A DNA stretch of 36,586 nt. It comes from a virus. Position numbers and translations under genes: made by a program. The notes below the pieces were generated by a model, which did not search any database, had not been told where the DNA came from, and saw only the letters and a list, made by a program, of their open reading frames with translations. Location of the stretch: positions 1 to 36,586 of IMG/VR virus record IMGVR_UViG_3300037245_001050; one strand, given 5' to 3'. Positions 7,482-14,565 of the stretch are shown here, in pieces (position 1 is the stretch's first letter; every line of letters begins with the position of its first letter).

Positions 7482-8495
7482 ATGCCTAAAAAGAAACAAA
7501 AAGAATACGCAGCATTAAGAACGGCTTTCAGGATATCGAGCCAAGCTGAACAGGACATGCTTGAGCTTGATGAGAGGATGATCCGTTTCCTTAAGCGTGA
7601 TATAAAAAGAACAACAAACTGGACAAGCCCCTATGACAACACATACAACTACAATAAAAGGCTTGACGAGGCTATTAGGCTGCGCGTCACTCAGATTCAA
7701 AGAGAAACTAATCGTATTGGAAACGATATGCAAGGAACGATCGAAGCTCTTGCAGCAAAAACTATAGTACAGGCAGATCAAGCAGCATTATCAGCCGAAC
7801 AGGTGAGCAGTATAATCGGGAATGTGGACGTGGACAGGTTCAGTAAGGTAATGCGTCCCTCATTCTCCGAGTATCGTGCTGACTTGTTACGACACCTTAA
7901 GAAAAGCATCGGGCAGGGTAAGAGCGTGGAGAAGCTTGCAGTTGAACTGACGAGGCTCGATCCGGTCAAGGTAGATATCCCTGCTTATATCAGAGAGATT
8001 GAACGGGCTGCACGTAGGGCTATTAGAGACCCAAAGGATATGCGGACGTTTAGGGCAGTATTAAGGAAGCATGAGCGATACCTTAACAACCTTACTAGGC
8101 GAGGCGAAGAGGGCTTTCAGCATCTAGGCATCAGACGAGCAGGTCAAGCGTTTGTACGTGATATCAAGAAGGCTGTCAACGATAACACGATAGATAACGT
8201 GGTCAATAGGTGGGCTGATAGTAAGCTCAAGTATATTCAAAAACGTGTAGCACGTACCGAGACAAGCAATGCGTATCATGCTTATTTAGAAGAATACGCT
8301 TATGAGGCAGATCATATCATCGGTATCGAGGTGAAGCTATCAGCATCACACCCTGAATATGATATTTGTGATGAGTTGGCAGGGTTCTACCTCTTTAGTG
8401 AGTATGGTCGTGATATACCGATACCAGAGCATCACCCTAATTGTATATGTGGAACGGAATATATATTTGAGGGTGAGCAACAGGAGGCAGCTTAG
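7482..8495 (+). CDS. Phage head morphogenesis protein (Mu gpF / SPP1 gp7-like)
   Basis: This minor head protein is thought to be packaged in small numbers and to assist portal-dependent head assembly. The C-terminal third carries the family signature: VARTETSNAYHAYLEE, then LSASHPEYDICDELAG, then PEHHPNCICGTEYIFEG. Its H, D and C residues look like a metal site. The N-terminal 200 residues are mainly helical and charged. The length of 337 residues is usual. It lies between portal and scaffold, the canonical position. No clear ribosome-binding site is seen before the ATG. Confidence 0.85.
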   Translation: MPKKKQKEYAALRTAFRISSQAEQDMLELDERMIRFLKRDIKRTTNWTSPYDNTYNYNKRLDEAIRLRVTQIQRETNRIGNDMQGTIEALAAKTIVQADQAALSAEQVSSIIGNVDVDRFSKVMRPSFSEYRADLLRHLKKSIGQGKSVEKLAVELTRLDPVKVDIPAYIREIERAARRAIRDPKDMRTFRAVLRKHERYLNNLTRRGEEGFQHLGIRRAGQAFVRDIKKAVNDNTIDNVVNRWADSKLKYIQKRVARTETSNAYHAYLEEYAYEADHIIGIEVKLSASHPEYDICDELAGFYLFSEYGRDIPIPEHHPNCICGTEYIFEGEQQEAA

Positions 8496-8837
8496 ATGAG
8501 ATTATTGAAAGAGATAAATATTTTAGGTAGGAAAATCAAAGTTGAATATTTTGACTTTGATAAAGCTTTGGGAAATAATAAATTAACGGGCAATTCGGAC
8601 GGGATTCAACAAACCATACAAATTGATTCTAGCTTACATAGAGAGCATCAAGAATCAACCTTATTGCATGAAGCGCTTCACATATTATCATATTATTTAC
8701 ACTTGGATTTAGACGAGGCAATGGTGGGACGACTAGAGTCCGGTCTTTATCAGATACTTAAAGACAACGATTTATTTAAAGGTGAGGTTTGTGCTGAAAA
8801 GCCTTTATTAACCGGAGCAAAAGAAGTAAACAACTAA
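8496..8837 (+). CDS. Small HExxH zinc-metallopeptidase-like protein, 113 aa
   Basis: Residues 58-62 read HEALH within TLLHEALHILSYYL, a zinc-binding HExxH helix. E74 in LDLDEAMVGRL is well placed as third ligand. Before it, GIQQTIQIDSS resembles the strand that precedes the active helix in small phage metallopeptidase-like proteins. There is no signal peptide. The gene begins on the base after the stop of the head morphogenesis gene and precedes the scaffold. That is where many phages place their prohead protease, but a maturation role is only inference. ImmA/IrrE-like regulatory peptidases are the main alternative. Confidence 0.7.
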   Translation: MRLLKEINILGRKIKVEYFDFDKALGNNKLTGNSDGIQQTIQIDSSLHREHQESTLLHEALHILSYYLHLDLDEAMVGRLESGLYQILKDNDLFKGEVCAEKPLLTGAKEVNN

Positions 8838-8853
8838 ACGGAGGATTCACAAC

Positions 8854-9537
8854 ATGGCAGAGAACGAAGGCAACAGCTCAAGTAACGAGCAAGGTGACAA
8901 CGGTTCTAGTGAGAATCAAGAGAATACATTGACAAAGGCGAATTTCGACGCGTTAACAAACGAGATAGCTACCCTGAAGGAGTCAGTCAAGACAGTAACA
9001 ACAGAGTCGATTACTCGGAAGGGCAAAAACAAGAAGCTGGAAGGAGAGCTTGAAGCTCTAAGGAAGGCAAAGGCTGATGGCACGACAGATGCAGACGATA
9101 AGGGTAAACAATATCAGACAATGTTTGACGGATTTAAGTCTGAAATCGCTGACCTTACTGGCAAGCTAAGAGATCGCGACGTATTCGGCAAGATAAGCAG
9201 CATAGCACATAAGCATGGTGCGATTAACCCTGATGATGTGGTAACTCTTATGAAGGGGAATATTACCTTTGACGATAAGGGTGACACGGTTATCATGGGT
9301 GGTAAGGTAAACGGAACAACCGGGAAGCCTTACTCTCTTGACGAGTTTACTACTGAATTTCTTGCAGGTCGTCAACATCTTATCAAGGCATCAGGCAATA
9401 GCGGGGCTGGAAGTACCAACTCTGCGGGTAGCGCTGGCGGTAACGGCAAAACCTATACACCAGAACAGATCGGGAAAATGACGCAAGATCAATATGAGCA
9501 GGCAAGAAAAGAGAATAATGGTCTGCCCCCGATATAA
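8854..9537 (+). CDS. Capsid scaffolding protein
   Basis: The scaffold directs assembly of the major capsid protein and is lost from the mature head. The protein has a disordered Ser/Asn/Glu-rich start (residues 1-28) and a coiled coil at about residues 30-75 (EIATLKESVKTVTTES, KKLEGELEALRKAK). A globular part follows (VFGKISSIAHKHGAINPDDV), then a Gly/Ser/Asn-rich linker and a C-terminal helix (GKMTQDQYEQARKENN) of the kind that contacts the coat protein. ACGGAGGA provides the ribosome-binding site. It is placed directly before the capsid gene, as expected. Confidence 0.8.
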   Translation: MAENEGNSSSNEQGDNGSSENQENTLTKANFDALTNEIATLKESVKTVTTESITRKGKNKKLEGELEALRKAKADGTTDADDKGKQYQTMFDGFKSEIADLTGKLRDRDVFGKISSIAHKHGAINPDDVVTLMKGNITFDDKGDTVIMGGKVNGTTGKPYSLDEFTTEFLAGRQHLIKASGNSGAGSTNSAGSAGGNGKTYTPEQIGKMTQDQYEQARKENNGLPPI

Positions 9538-9559
9538 ATAGAACGAAAGGAGTATTATC

Positions 9560-10480
9560 ATGGCAACAGGAAATATGACAAATACAACGGTAGATGCGTT
9601 TATACCAGAGGTGTGGAGTAAAGAAGTTATCCTCACCGCAAACAACGCAACAATCTTCGGCGGTCTCGTCAGGCGTGATTTTGACGGGGAAATTAACAAT
9701 CAAGGCGATGTGGTTCATGTGCCGTTATTCTCGAAAGTCTCTACAGGCGACAAGCAGGCGAATACTGCGGTTGTTTACACTAACTACACCGAGGTAACGA
9801 AAGACATCACTATCGACAAGCACAAGTATTTTGCTTTCCGGGTTGAGGATATCGCGCGGATACAATCAAAGCCTGCATTGATTACCCCTTATGCCGCACA
9901 GGGCGGGCGTGCAATAGCTAATGTGGTAGATGTAGAGCTTGCGGCGCTTATTACCGATTCTACAATCACGCAGAACGTGGGAGCGCAGACATCGTCTGAT
10001 GCGGCTTATACCGACATCACAGATGCGGTTATTAGGGACGCTATACAGACGCTTGACGAAGCTAACGCCCCAGAGAACGGCAGGGCGATGGTTATTTCTC
10101 CAGCTCAGAAGAATGCTATGCTAGGTATTGATAAGTTTGTTGATGCCTCTAAGATTGGTGATGCTTCGGTAATAAGGACGGGCTTGTTTGGCAGTATCTA
10201 TAATGTTATGATATACGTTTCAAACAACCTTGCAGATGTAGCCAGTGTTGCATCAGTAGCATCGTCAGGTGGTGCGTCAGAAGTTAACCTAGAGCCAGCG
10301 CACAAGGCTTGCATGATGTTCCATCCAGAATGGGCAGCACTAGCGACACAACTACAGCCGAGAGTGCAGTCAAAGTATGATCTTGACCATCTCGCAGATA
10401 GCGTAGTGGGCGATATTATATATGGTGCTGACGTTTTGATTCCTACTTTCGCAGTACAGATTATGACTACATCAGAATAA
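9560..10480 (+). CDS. Major capsid protein (HK97 fold, possibly P22 coat-like)
   Basis: This is the main shell protein of the head. It has the usual opening (VDAFIPEVWSKEVILTAN), then GGLVRRDFDGEINNQGDVVHVP, TIDKHKYFAFRVEDI and ALITPYAAQGGRAIANVVD (longer pieces read in parts). These match capsid proteins of the P22/HK97-fold group. The length of 306 residues is right for a small genome. AAAGGAG lies nine bases before the ATG, as expected for a highly expressed gene. No separate N-terminal delta domain is obvious; the scaffold is a separate gene. Confidence 0.85.
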   Translation: MATGNMTNTTVDAFIPEVWSKEVILTANNATIFGGLVRRDFDGEINNQGDVVHVPLFSKVSTGDKQANTAVVYTNYTEVTKDITIDKHKYFAFRVEDIARIQSKPALITPYAAQGGRAIANVVDVELAALITDSTITQNVGAQTSSDAAYTDITDAVIRDAIQTLDEANAPENGRAMVISPAQKNAMLGIDKFVDASKIGDASVIRTGLFGSIYNVMIYVSNNLADVASVASVASSGGASEVNLEPAHKACMMFHPEWAALATQLQPRVQSKYDLDHLADSVVGDIIYGADVLIPTFAVQIMTTSE

Positions 10481-10490
10481 GGGGTAACGC

Positions 10491-10769
10491 ATGAGTAAGG
10501 AAAAGATTATACCAAACCCTGACGGGACAGACGCAGAACATCTATATGGCAGAAAGATACTCTACGGTGACGGGCAGTTAATGAAAAGTGTTCACGAGGG
10601 TTGCGCCCGTCAGATGCGGTACGAAGCGGGTACACGTTGGACGCGTGTGCTTAAATCATTAACAGAACGCAAGGAAAAGTTATGCAAAAAGGTTGCAAGT
10701 GTGGTCAAAGCTGCACAGCCAAAAAAGAAGCCGACACGAAAGCGAAGAAGCAAGAAAAAGCCTTCATAG
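10491..10769 (+). CDS. Small protein with very basic C-terminal tail, 92 aa
   Basis: Residues 1-55 form a mixed domain (YGRKILYGDGQLMKSVHEGCARQ). Residues 75-92 are a lysine/arginine tail (KKKPTRKRRSKKKPS). AAGGGGTAACGC precedes the ATG. Its final 88 bases overlap the next gene in another frame, and both frames look used. The family is not recognised. The basic tail would suit binding to packaged DNA or to an acidic capsid surface, and the place after the capsid gene would suit a head protein; both are inference. Confidence 0.55.
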   Translation: MSKEKIIPNPDGTDAEHLYGRKILYGDGQLMKSVHEGCARQMRYEAGTRWTRVLKSLTERKEKLCKKVASVVKAAQPKKKPTRKRRSKKKPS

Positions 10770-11386
10770 TCGGTGGCGGTACGTCCGCTAAAGCCATATT
10801 GGATAACGATATCTTGTGTTCTAAGATGCGCGAGTATACGGTCATTGGCTGTAATAAAGCGGTTGAGCATATCGACTGCGATATTATGGTCATACACGAT
10901 CACGGTAATTTTATTAATGGCAGGTATAGGGACTTACTCGACAAGTTTGATGGTGGCGGGGGTATTTACGCCCCCGCTTCATCAAATACTGACTTTCAGG
11001 ACGCGAAGGGTGTTACATATCTGAAAAGGAGTGCAACCCCTAGCTATGACCTTAATAAGGGCGTGTATGCGGGTGGTAATTGTGGTTGTTTGGCTTTATC
11101 GTTGGCAGTTGCAAAGGGATTTAAAGAGATATACCTGATAGGCATGGACGCACGATATAACATGGCAGAGGATAGATCACACTTCCATGATGGTTACAAG
11201 AATAAAATAAGCGAAGATAACGAGCGCGTATATGAAGCGTTTGCAACCTTCTTTGAGAATAGCGGCAAGGCTTTAAAGAAAACCAGACCGGATGTCAAGG
11301 TATTTAACGTATCAGACATCAGCCTGATCGACATAGATGAGGATTATTTTAAGCGGATCACTATCGAGGACGCATTAAATGGGTAA
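10682..11386 (+). CDS. DUF115 / MptE-like Rossmann-fold protein, 234 aa
   Basis: After a lysine-rich start with cysteines (MQKGCKCGQSC), residues 27-220 show the pattern of the DUF115 or 6-hydroxymethylpterin pyrophosphokinase MptE-like group, which includes glycosyltransferase-like enzymes. The pattern is AFIVGGGTSAKAIL, then YTVIGCNKAVEHIDCDIMVIHD, then VYAGGNCGCLALSLAVAKGF and EIYLIGMDARY with a following HFHDGY. The GGGTS loop probably binds a nucleotide or nucleotide-sugar. AAGGAAAA precedes the ATG, supporting a start inside the upstream gene. It overlaps the downstream methyltransferase by eight bases, so the two may work on the same substrate. Confidence 0.65.
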   Translation: MQKGCKCGQSCTAKKEADTKAKKQEKAFIVGGGTSAKAILDNDILCSKMREYTVIGCNKAVEHIDCDIMVIHDHGNFINGRYRDLLDKFDGGGGIYAPASSNTDFQDAKGVTYLKRSATPSYDLNKGVYAGGNCGCLALSLAVAKGFKEIYLIGMDARYNMAEDRSHFHDGYKNKISEDNERVYEAFATFFENSGKALKKTRPDVKVFNVSDISLIDIDEDYFKRITIEDALNG

Positions 11387-11963
11387 CACATTAGCACAAG
11401 AGAAGGCTTTATATGAGAACGTATACAAGAGCATACCAGAGTATAATCGGCACTCTCCTTGCGCCTCTCTGCTCCCCATCATTATTGATATAGCGAACCA
11501 GCACGGCGTTAAATCAATATTAGATGCAGGATGTGGGAAGGGGCAAAGTGTTCACGCTCTCGATATCGGAGGCTTTAACGCAAGGGGCATTGACCTCACA
11601 CTTGACGGACTCTTGCCTGAAGTGAATGAGGCGTTATGTATAGAAGCCCCTTTGTCTGATATGCCATTAGCAAACAATGAATTTGACATGACAATATGCG
11701 TTGACGTGCTGGAGCATATACCGCAGGATGATAATATGCTCAACGATAGCTTGAAAGAGATCGCGCGGGTATCTGCCCGGTTCGCTTTCTTGCAGATATG
11801 TACGCGTAAGGACTGTTTCGGCAAGAGGGTGAACGCTACCCTTCATAAATCAGTATTCCCATCTGCATGGTGGGTTAGGAAGTTGAGAGAACACTTTGCT
11901 TATGTAGAGATACTTGAACAGCGTGGCGGTGACGTGATGTTATTTTGCATACACAGGGCTTGA
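11379..11963 (+). CDS. Class I SAM-dependent methyltransferase (Methyltransf_11 type)
   Basis: The Rossmann methyltransferase core is clear: motif I ILDAGCGKGQSVHAL near residue 47, an acidic GIDLT after strand 2, APLSDMPLANNEFDMTICVDVLEH in the middle (read in parts) and a following HIPQDD. This is a small-molecule, sugar or protein type methyltransferase, not a DNA methylase, since no DPPY or PC motif is present. The target is unknown. It overlaps the DUF115-like gene and sits in the head operon, which suggests modification of a capsid-linked or glycan substrate. Confidence 0.8.
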   Translation: MGNTLAQEKALYENVYKSIPEYNRHSPCASLLPIIIDIANQHGVKSILDAGCGKGQSVHALDIGGFNARGIDLTLDGLLPEVNEALCIEAPLSDMPLANNEFDMTICVDVLEHIPQDDNMLNDSLKEIARVSARFAFLQICTRKDCFGKRVNATLHKSVFPSAWWVRKLREHFAYVEILEQRGGDVMLFCIHRA

Positions 11964-11964
11964 T

Positions 11965-12324
11965 ATGGCAAAGGACATTGACATCACTATTGACAAGGCT
12001 CTTCTTAATCTTGATAAGACTGCGAGGAAGGGTGTAATAAGTGGCTTAAAAGAAGCAGGTGACAGGGTACAGCGCGAGATAAAACGAACAAGGCTCTTTA
12101 TAGATCGAACAGGAAACTTGAGGGTCTCGATAGTAAGGCAGCCGGTAGATGAAAAAGCCCTGCTGGTAATAGTTGTAGCAGGCATGGAATATGGATTATA
12201 TGTGAATGACGGGACACGCTACATAACGCCTCGCCGGTTCATGGAAGAAGGGAAAAATAAGGTGTTGCCACAACTAGAGGCAATTTTTGTTAAACACTTA
12301 AACAGAGCAATCGACAGGGGGTAG
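11965..12324 (+). CDS. HK97 gp10-like head-tail or tail-completion protein
   Basis: The C-terminal half, with EYGLYVNDGTRYITPRRFM, is the signature of the HK97 gp10-like family of small head-tail interface or tail-completion proteins. Residues 12-35 form a helix (LNLDKTARKGVISGLKEAGDR in parts) and the middle is beta-rich (NLRVSIVRQPVDEKALLVIV). The length of 119 residues fits. It opens the connector gene group that runs to the tail tube. Confidence 0.75.
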   Translation: MAKDIDITIDKALLNLDKTARKGVISGLKEAGDRVQREIKRTRLFIDRTGNLRVSIVRQPVDEKALLVIVVAGMEYGLYVNDGTRYITPRRFMEEGKNKVLPQLEAIFVKHLNRAIDRG

Positions 12325-12328
12325 CAAG

Positions 12329-12586
12329 ATGATCGAGGCAATTACAATATTAAGCAAGGAGTATCAAGAAGTATATCCAAAGGCTGACGGTATATCGGTA
12401 GGCGGGATGCGTCACTATAAAACGCCCTGCAAGCACCTCATGGCAGAGCAGACGTTTAAGGATATCGCAAATAAAACTGTTCCGGGCTTTACGCTAGAGG
12501 ACGGAGAGCGTAAGGCATATAAAATACAGGTCGTTGATATTAAGAAGGTAGAGAAGCCGAAACCAAAGGCAAAGGATAAAAAGTAA
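12329..12586 (+). CDS. Hypothetical protein of the head-tail connector group, 85 aa
   Basis: The family is not recognised. It is a small protein with a beta-rich centre and a lysine/proline-rich C-terminal tail (EKPKPKAKDKK). It contains HYKTPCKHLMAEQTFKDIA, which looks like a helical segment. Its end overlaps the next start (TAATG). The context suggests a small virion or assembly protein. Confidence 0.5.
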   Translation: MIEAITILSKEYQEVYPKADGISVGGMRHYKTPCKHLMAEQTFKDIANKTVPGFTLEDGERKAYKIQVVDIKKVEKPKPKAKDKK

Positions 12587-12987
12587 TGGCTGATTATTTA
12601 GGATATGGTGATCTGAACTGGTCGCTCGACCTTAAGCGTTCATTGTCTGGCAAGAAAGGGACAGATGCTCCTGACAGGGTGGTTATTGAGCGGGCAATCT
12701 TAAAGGCAGAAGGTATCGCAAACGCATACTTAGGTGTACGGTATGAAATGCCTATCGCTGAAACAAGCGAAAGCGCGGCACTAAAAAGCGCAGTAGAAGA
12801 TATAGCCAAGTATCGTTTATACGTTGACCATTCAGAAAGCGGGATGCCGGAAAAGGTAGACAAGGCACACGATGAGGCTATCGCATACCTCAAAGAGCTT
12901 GCTAAGAAGCTGGTCACGCTCGGTCTCGATACCGACGATGAAAAGGAAGCGGGTAAGGATGTGTTCAGCTCGTTTGTGAGGGGTTAA
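12586..12987 (+). CDS. DUF1320-like head completion / adaptor protein (Mu gp36 type)
   Basis: The protein shows the pattern of DUF1320 proteins such as Mu gp36. ERAILKAEGIANAYLGVRYEMPI is followed by a helix containing VEDIAKYRLYVDH, then a pair of helices KVDKAHDEAIAYLKELAKK (read in parts). These small helical proteins act as the connector between portal and tail. The length of 133 residues fits. It is translationally coupled to the gene before. Confidence 0.75.
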   Translation: MADYLGYGDLNWSLDLKRSLSGKKGTDAPDRVVIERAILKAEGIANAYLGVRYEMPIAETSESAALKSAVEDIAKYRLYVDHSESGMPEKVDKAHDEAIAYLKELAKKLVTLGLDTDDEKEAGKDVFSSFVRG

Positions 12988-12988
12988 T

Positions 12989-13435
12989 ATGGCTAGCGGA
13001 ATGAAGAACCTGACAGGTGAGATAATGACGCGGCTTAAAGCCGATTCGGATGTTATCGCCTTGCTTGCCAATGGTGCGGATAGTATATTCCATTGGAAAA
13101 ACGTGCAGACAGATGATATTGTCGGTATGCCAAAGCCTTATATAAGCATTAACCCTTTACCTAGAGGCGACACGATAGAGAAGGCGAGTTATCGTGAAAG
13201 CGTCTTAAAGATAGAGGTCGAGTATGTCATAAACGATGCAGCACAAAAGACGGAGACCTCTTTTTATGATGAAGCTGAAAAGATAGATACTGTCTTGCGA
13301 GGTGATAACCTCGACAACCCGACTTTCGGGAATGATAAGACTTTCAGGGACGATCTAACAGAGGATTATATCAAAGAGGATGGTGCGAGAAAGGTTATAT
13401 TTGAATTAGAATATATTTACAAACAAAATAAATAG
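12989..13435 (+). CDS. Probable tail terminator / tail-completion protein
   Basis: Position just before the tail tube gene and length (148 residues) are as expected for tail terminator or completion proteins. The content fits too: an N-terminal helix (LTGEIMTRLKADSDVIALL), then PKPYISINPLPRGDTI and a beta-rich SVLKIEVEYVIN. No diagnostic motif is present, so this rests on gene order and general pattern. GAGGGGTTAAT supplies a moderate ribosome-binding site. Confidence 0.55.
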   Translation: MASGMKNLTGEIMTRLKADSDVIALLANGADSIFHWKNVQTDDIVGMPKPYISINPLPRGDTIEKASYRESVLKIEVEYVINDAAQKTETSFYDEAEKIDTVLRGDNLDNPTFGNDKTFRDDLTEDYIKEDGARKVIFELEYIYKQNK

Positions 13436-13449
13436 CGGAGGGTAGTAAA

Positions 13450-14454
13450 ATGACACTAAGAAGAAAAGATACATGTTTTGTACAAAAGCAAGTGGCATGG
13501 GGGACAGCCATATCCAGCGCGATGTTTGAATTGCCATTAGCGGGTGATCCAACAGTCACTTATAATAGTGGTGACTTTAGGTCGGAACGGTCAAGGGCAT
13601 CAACAGCAGAGTCAGGTTATAGAAAGGGTAATTACTCTTACACTATTACTTTGCAAATTGAGCTTGACGCAAGCAACTCTGTTTTCGTATGGCAGAACCT
13701 TTTAGGGTTATACGCTTACTCGGTCGATACGCCGGTTGCATCAGCTAATCAGCATGTTTCAAAGCTTGCAATCGCAACGGCAGATAGAGCGCAACTATCA
13801 GCTTTAGGATTCACTATGGAAATAGGCGGCGATGGTAAGTATTTTACTTATGATTCTTGCATCATTGACAGTGTAGAGATCGGAGAGATCGAGCAAGGCG
13901 TTGTTCCAATGACAGTAACGGTATTCGCTAGAGAGGTAGCAGAGGCAGGGTCTAGTAGTGGAGGCGCATTTGCACCGAACGCTACAGGGCAGCTACTTGA
14001 CACGCTACAAAGCGTTATCAGCGCTGGCGTGGCAGCTTCCGAGGTCGCACAGCCTATCACAGTGACGAGCCTATCAATTAATCGAGGCAGTGAGCCGCAC
14101 TTTAGGGCATCAGCGAATACAGCCCTTGAGCATACCCTGGGTGAGTTTACAACTATATCAGGTGCGTTTGAAATCGAAGTAGGCGACACAGCGCGGACAG
14201 CCGTACTCGACGACTTCACAAACTCTGACGAGCTATCTATTATAATGGCTTATACGAGTGGCGAGATCGTAACAGGCTCAACCCCCTACTCATTGACTAT
14301 CGCTATACCAGAATGCAAGTATACAAGCGTTGGTCTGCGTACAGACGGTCATAGAAGGTGGGAGAAGTATGAGTTTATGGGCGGCACTGAAAGCGGTACA
14401 GATGGTGACGCAACTACAGTAACGCAGATAAACGCACTTACAACATTTGCATAG
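13450..14454 (+). CDS. Major tail (tube) protein
   Basis: This is the subunit of the tail tube. The sequence is beta-rich with many Thr, Ser and Ala residues. It contains features of phage tube proteins: an N-terminal AWGTAISSAMFELPLAGDPTV (read in parts), a central YSYTITLQIELDASN strand pair, ITVTSLSINRGSEPHFRAS and a C-terminal YTSVGLRTDGHRRWEKYEFM. The length of 334 residues and the place between the connector genes and the tape measure support the call. CGGAGGGTAG gives a good ribosome-binding site. Confidence 0.7.
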   Translation: MTLRRKDTCFVQKQVAWGTAISSAMFELPLAGDPTVTYNSGDFRSERSRASTAESGYRKGNYSYTITLQIELDASNSVFVWQNLLGLYAYSVDTPVASANQHVSKLAIATADRAQLSALGFTMEIGGDGKYFTYDSCIIDSVEIGEIEQGVVPMTVTVFAREVAEAGSSSGGAFAPNATGQLLDTLQSVISAGVAASEVAQPITVTSLSINRGSEPHFRASANTALEHTLGEFTTISGAFEIEVGDTARTAVLDDFTNSDELSIIMAYTSGEIVTGSTPYSLTIAIPECKYTSVGLRTDGHRRWEKYEFMGGTESGTDGDATTVTQINALTTFA

Positions 14455-14463
14455 GGGTGAGGG

Positions 14464-14565
14464 ATGGAACTTTTGCTATTAAGCATACCGGTTGGTATCA
14501 TTGTGCTTATCTTTCAGATTGGCGCATGTACGCGTAAGATAGTCAGGGCTTTAAAGGATAGATAA
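14464..14565 (+). CDS. Tiny single-pass membrane protein, 33 aa
   Basis: A short gene with GGGTGAGGG directly before the ATG. It encodes a hydrophobic segment (LLLLSIPVGIIVLIFQIGA) followed by a basic tail (CTRKIVRALKDR). The stop TAA shares a base with the ATG of the tape-measure gene (TAATG), so the two are coupled. This is where siphophages usually carry tail assembly chaperones. Its role is unknown; membrane association of tail components or a leader-peptide effect on tape-measure translation are possible. Confidence 0.55.
   Translation: MELLLLSIPVGIIVLIFQIGACTRKIVRALKDR

Noticed and set aside
9594-10124. Alternative + strand frames inside the major capsid gene.
   Set aside because: They lie in the wrong frame of a clear capsid gene, have arginine-rich shadow composition and no ribosome-binding site.
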